Assembly: GCA_002749535.1 (NCBI GenBank)
Contig: MZZL01000408.1
Location: forward strand, 480,693 to 544,692
Reading direction: 5' to 3'
Source: Apophysomyces variabilis
Lineage: Eukaryota > Mucoromycota > Mucoromycetes > Mucorales > Mucoraceae
Length of the DNA stretch: 64,000 nucleotides
The translations under genes were made by a program, and so were the position numbers. The notes below the pieces were generated by a model, which saw only the letters and a list, made by a program, of their open reading frames with translations, did not search any database and was not told the DNA's origin. This document shows, one piece after another, positions 59,603 through 64,000 of this stretch (position 1 is its first letter; each line of letters opens with the position of its first letter).

Positions 59603-60296
59603 TTAAACATAGCAATCGTTATTATAAGGATCTTCATGGCTTCGGATCGTGCTTATCATGCGCAATAAGCGATCCTTGCAAAATGGCACAACTTCACCGT
59701 TGTGATGTCTCTTATGGCCAGCCTTTGTCTGGCAACTTGCTTCATCACTGTCGTTGTTGTCATCCTCGTCGGCAATGATGTCCTTGTTATCACTGTAATT
59801 GCTGTGTTTCCACCATCATAACTGTTACTGTCGTTACTGCAATATGCAAAGGATAGTCGAGAAGGTAGCGCGTGTAAACGTCAAGAGAAAACAGAACAAT
59901 AAGAATACTGTGACACTTTGGTATCACGTATATTTAAAGTGGGAATTGATCCCTTTATGTCTCGACTAGTAAAATTGAGAGCACCTATTGTGAGTGAGCT
60001 TCATTTAATATGTTCTTGATAACTTGCGGATACGACAGTTACAACTTCCATGGTTGTTACTGTCGTCAAACACTATCGCTATTTTTATCATTGTTTCCAC
60101 AATCATCGTTATCACCTCTCCGCAACGTAATTGAATTATCTTTGTTATGCGATGGTGAATGGGAAATATCCCCTGCCAAGATTCTGGAAGATTCAGGGTA
60201 TGAAATGTATGTGTATGAGCATCCATGCCAATTGCCATAGGGCGAAATGGATTGTCTCCACGTAAATATGCTGAAATAAGACCGCTTTTGTTTAAA
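59603..60296 (-). CDS. Possible Asp/Asn-rich protein fragments, hypothetical
   Basis: Two minus-strand segments look protein-like but lack a complete model. One begins after a TTTCAG at about 60275 and reads RQSISPYGNWHGCSY, YPESSRILAGDISHS and an Asp/Asn-rich stretch to about 60085. The other runs from about 59805 to TAA 59603, with DEDDNNDSDEASCQTK and VVPFCKDRLLRMIST. No ATG opens either one, and the Asp/Asn tract reads open in more than one frame because it is a degenerate trinucleotide repeat. Treat as weak. Confidence 0.2.
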
Positions 60297-60762
60297 TGTT
60301 TTTCGCCTTTTTCCTTTCCTCGGGGTTGTTTCGTCAATAAACCAAGACTAGACGAGAAGCTTGCTCTGAATAACACGATTGTTAAACAGCTTGTTACAAG
60401 GAATAAAACGATTTTTTATGTGTAGAATGAACCAAGGAAGAAAGAGAGATTTTTTTATGCGTAGAAAGAAAAATGCACTTCGAAACGAAGTTTGGCGGAA
60501 ACCAAAATAGCTAAAACTTTGAGTGTGTATGTTTGCAAGCAGCTTCCTCCTTTTTAATGGTCTTCTTGATAGTTCAAGCATGTTTTCTGATCGTAATTTG
60601 GTAATACCGTTCAAGGAATGTCCATTTCATCAGATAGATTTTTTTTATGACGCACGAAACACTTATTCTGTTGGCTTTGAGCCCTTGGAATTTGGCTCAC
60701 CAACGTGTTTTGTTGTTGGCTGCCACGAACAACATCTAAAAATGGCTTCTTTCTTTACAAAA

Positions 60763-61130
60763 TTATATGGATATTTTGTTTCGACATTTATCCCAACGCT
60801 TGTAAGAGTGCGAAACAAAACCTTTAAAGTGACTTTCCTCCACAACTTTGCAGGCTTCTGTTATTCTTTTTGACAAAGTGTCTTCCTGCAAATACTTATG
60901 GTGGCTTAACCTTACTCGTTGCCACTGCCCAAAATTGTTGTATTGGGTTAACCTCAGAAGAATAACTAGAAAGGTACACACATTTCCACCCTCTTTTTCG
61001 TCTTGTTCCAAGTGGGCATTTCGACGAGTGGCGTAAAACTAGTGTAGCTTAAACTGACTTTTGCCCATGGTGTTACACAATGGCCATATGTGAAGTGTAT
61101 TGGCATGCTTAATGATTTACAGTATGGAGC
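60763..61130 (-). mobile_element. DDE (IS630/Tc1-mariner type) transposase relic, 3' end
   Basis: One minus-strand frame reads RKRGWKCVYLSSYSSEVNPI followed by QQFWAVATSKVK. This is the degenerate form of the 'YLPPYSPELNPIEqfWs..K' box carrying the last catalytic acidic residue region of DDE_3 transposases. After a one-base frame change near 60930 the reading continues with YLQEDTLSKRITEACK and FKGFVSHSYKRWDKC to a stop at 60763, matching the usual C-terminal tail of these enzymes in Mucorales-type elements. The upstream catalytic Asp boxes are not recognisable. Clearly inactive. Terminal inverted repeats were not identified. Confidence 0.6.
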
Positions 61131-62283
61131 TGCGATTGGAATCAAATTTAACATATTAACGATAGTTTAGGTTACTGCAAATGGAATTTTCTATCTGTCT
61201 AAACCGAGTGAGTTGAAATAGTTCCCAACGAAACGCTAACCTAAAGCAGCAACGCATTAACATAGCAGTATGTCTATTAAAGCATTAACAATACTTTCGC
61301 TGAAACATCAAAAATCTTTTTAAGGTAGCAAATGCCTTCTTTAATCTAGGCTTATCCTCCGGAAAGATACGCGAGACCATTGACAGGCGATATACAGGCT
61401 GTGAGTGCTATACGCATAAAGATGGAATACAGCGAGAAAGCTGTTAATAATGGCCATTATTCCATTGAAATGAAGTATTAGCGCATTTTGCTAAAGGTCA
61501 CTATTGGATCATATATAAAACCTGTCCTTGGAGCAATGTGTGGCTACTACACATGCAGGTATGCGGCAATGTAACTTTCAAAGCTCTTTCTTTGTTTTGA
61601 AAGTTTCAAGTAGCCGAGTCCAAGCAAAATACTATCAAACTGACTTCTCCGTTTGTATCAAGCATTTTTAGGGTATCATGGTCAAGGTGAATCCATACAG
61701 TAAGTGAGCAAAAAACCAGCCGCCTAAACTGATGACCCGGTATCTACCGTAGCTTGAGGTACTTTTTCTTTCCAAAAATTGGGAATATATTTACGACCAA
61801 GAATTTCGAGGTAACACAGACGTTCTCAAGAAGATTGCCGATCTAAGCGCTTACTAGACTCAAAAAAACGTGGTTTACAGAAATAGCTCAGTATAGTAAT
61901 AGTGAGTTTCCATCAGAAGGAATTAAAAAACGCATGTACCTTATCTATAGCACTGACTAGTAGTTAGTTATCGAATACGCGAAGAAAAGACGTTTGAACA
62001 GTTACACAGCCGAAAACCAAACCTAGAATAACCTTTATGTAACGATATACTCTTCTTTTGGCACCGCATTCTGTCTGTAGAATTATGCAAACAACGAGTT
62101 CATATCACTATTTTTCTTTGCATGTATGTTCTATTCCAAATATGTAACATTCTCTAAGTGTAGGCAATAGTTATCGTACACTACATGTATGCTTATCCAG
62201 GGGTGGCGCACATGTCTGTACAAACTCAAGGCGGTTGTTGTTGTTGTGGGTCGTGTAAAAGGGAAACATGAATAGTTCCTGTG

Positions 62284-62315
62284 ATATTATTATTTTTATT
62301 TTTATTTTTATTTTG
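62284..62315. repeat. TTTTTA hexamer repeat
   Basis: Four to five tandem TTTTTA-like units, preceded at about 62233 by a short GTT run. Confidence 0.6.
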
Positions 62316-63374
62316 ACAGATGGGCAAAATATAGCATATTTAGGTTAAAATGCTGCAAGAATGCCGTCTTATAGCGCAGATGGGGCTGGGCGGACAATTT
62401 AGAAATAGAATAGCATATGAAGATCGTAGTTGAAAATGAGAGGTTCCTCGAGCCATTTTTGGATAGTGCTAATAGCGCTGTGCGACGCCTGTTGTTTTTC
62501 CATTTTGGATGGAATGTACTGTTTGCTTTATCTTTCGACGGATCGAGTGTGGCTGTACCGGGAAATATGCAGAGATAGACAATGAAAGATAGACATGTTC
62601 AGAAAAGGAGGTGAATGTGAAAGTCAGGCCGCAGCAGGGCCCCAACAAAAAAAGCCGCTTTAAGAAGGGCGAAAGAATAAAAGAGAAAGGAAGAGCGAGT
62701 GATAGAAAGGGATAGTATGCAGGGGTAAAAGGGGTAGAAAGGTTCAGATGGCTGCTCTCGAACGATAGGATTTTCATGTGAAAATGAGACGGGCCAAAAA
62801 GAGTGAGAGACAGGCACTGAGAGTCAAGCCCTTGCGTGTCACCATACAAATCGCGACATAGATATCAAAATCGAGTCATATATAAAAACCTTGATAAAAT
62901 GCTACGATCCAAAAAAATATATTTAATCAGATCGAACGTTACCTCTTTATCAACCTCACTAGCGCATCTCCGCTCCTTTATGATGATGAACAACAATCGG
63001 CTCCCGGGATGTCGTTGATAAACCCAACAGTCCGTTCCGCAAAACGAAATATATATAACTCCTAATCCTCCTGTTCTATCCGCCGGTGTCCCTAAATAAC
63101 AACAATGTCCTGTTTTCTATTTCTTTTTGCTTTTCTTTTCTAAAATACCATGCATATCTTGTGAGAGAGATATACATATGCCCAATCTTCCTGTTTTTTT
63201 CTTGTTGTTTTTTCTGTTCTGTTGTTTTTCTTTTTCTTTTGTTTTTCTCTGTCATTTATTCTTCTATTACCCGTGTACGTTGCTATCATGAAAAAAAATG
63301 ATTTTTTCATTCACTGTTCTTTTTATTCCAGCTGTTAAAACTGTAGATATAGCCGTCTGCTCGAAAACCAAAAA

Positions 63375-63398
63375 ATATATATATATATATATATATAT
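63375..63398. repeat. TA dinucleotide microsatellite
   Basis: Twelve uninterrupted AT/TA units after an A run. Confidence 0.8.
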
Positions 63399-64000
63399 TA
63401 CATGTATTGATTCTACTACTATATTACTTTAACTCATAGCAGATGGACAACCATTTGGAAGGGAAATGACTTCGTCCGCTGACTTTATCATGCGTGTGAC
63501 CAAAAATGAACAGGAATGCAAGTTGTTGGCGCAGTGCCTTTGTTTTTCACAGGTGAACAAACCACTCCCTATGACTTCCACTTAAACGATTGGCAAAATC
63601 TATGAGTCATTAAGATTGCTTAAAGTGCATCTAGCATATATTATTACGGACTGTCCTGTTATCAGTTCCTTCGGAATGAGCCATGTTTGCCTCTACAAAA
63701 GGCTTTTCGTTTATTCGTGCTTATGTTTGTTGACTGATCAACTCCTTATTAAAACAAGTCTAAGATCGTTATGTTATGGGAAAATCTTGTTATCTTTATG
63801 CCTATGCAACGATATACAAATTATGCAGCTTAGGCATCGTTTGTGTGATGGAGATGCTCGTTTGTTCCTGGCACATGTTGTGACAGCCAATTAGAACACC
63901 CAAAATTTTGGTATGGGACACGCAAGTTTTTTTTCGCTTTCACTGCACGGCCGCGTTTAGTTCATATGATACCCATGCTATCGGCTGATTTTGAAGAAAA

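Larger units (their letters stand above)
61131..64000. other. Gene-poor right end
   Basis: About 2.9 kb of AT-rich DNA with motif-free frames only. It includes a TTTTTA-type repeat (about 62284-62315) and a TA microsatellite (63375-63398), listed separately. Confidence 0.45.

Noticed and set aside
60523..60873. 116-residue plus-strand frame
   Set aside because: Partly antisense to the transposase relic, which has a recognisable motif on the other strand.
62469..62849. 126-residue minus-strand frame rich in Phe/Leu/Ser/Pro
   Set aside because: Looks like a membrane protein only because it translates a purine-rich strand's complement; no ATG context or family.

Overview
The window is nuclear DNA from a filamentous fungus, most likely an early-diverging one (Mucoromycota, Mucorales-like). 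Reasons: AT-rich gaps, many short introns (about 36-75 nt, GT-AG, with ACTAAC/CTNAC-like branch sites), and fungal-type genes: SPX-VTC-DUF202 polyphosphate polymerases, a Rim15-type PAS/kinase/receiver protein, Tsc13, Tom22, an Iwr1-like protein and NRDE2. I identified genes by reading translations and motifs, without a database search. The genus is inference.

Layout. 1-966: 3' part of a methyltransferase-like gene that enters from the left edge. 1333-7107: two head-to-tail polyphosphate polymerase (VTC4-like) paralogues. 8728-9851 (-): a BI-1/Lifeguard (TMBIM) membrane protein. 9852-12562: gene-poor. 12563-17023 (-): NRDE2 in 22 exons. 17352-18583 (-): SGNH/GDSL hydrolase with a C-terminal membrane anchor. 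19906-21326 (-): Iwr1 in 11 exons. 21900-23574 (-): broken F-box/LRR-like gene. 23890-24316: multiply frameshifted relic. 25496-27432 (+): Kelch protein. 28208-29702 (-): C2-domain protein of Inn1/Fic1 type. 29915-30590 (-): Ran-binding protein 1. 32815-41230 (+): a 2,679-residue Rim15-like kinase, the largest gene. 41453-42969 (-): unrecognised multi-pass membrane protein. 43665-44231 (+): GPI-type secreted cysteine-rich protein. 45931-46800 (-): unrecognised protein. 47813-48942 (-): Tsc13 enoyl reductase. 49140-49772 and 52483-53643 (+): unrecognised, mostly disordered proteins. 55696-56254 (-): Tom22. 57322-58020 (-): small Rieske membrane protein. 58021-64000: gene-poor, with a DDE transposase relic and microsatellites.

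How the genes relate. There are no operons; each gene has its own promoter, and several pairs are divergent (42969/43665, 48942/49140) or convergent (41230/41453). The functional theme with most content is phosphate and nutrient signalling: two polyP polymerases plus a Rim15-like kinase (in yeast a target of nutrient and Pho85 signalling). Their presence in one 64-kb window may be coincidence. The most interesting observation is that the first VTC paralogue keeps every polymerase residue I checked but has lost most of the basic inositol-pyrophosphate pocket of its SPX domain, while its neighbour keeps the pocket intact.
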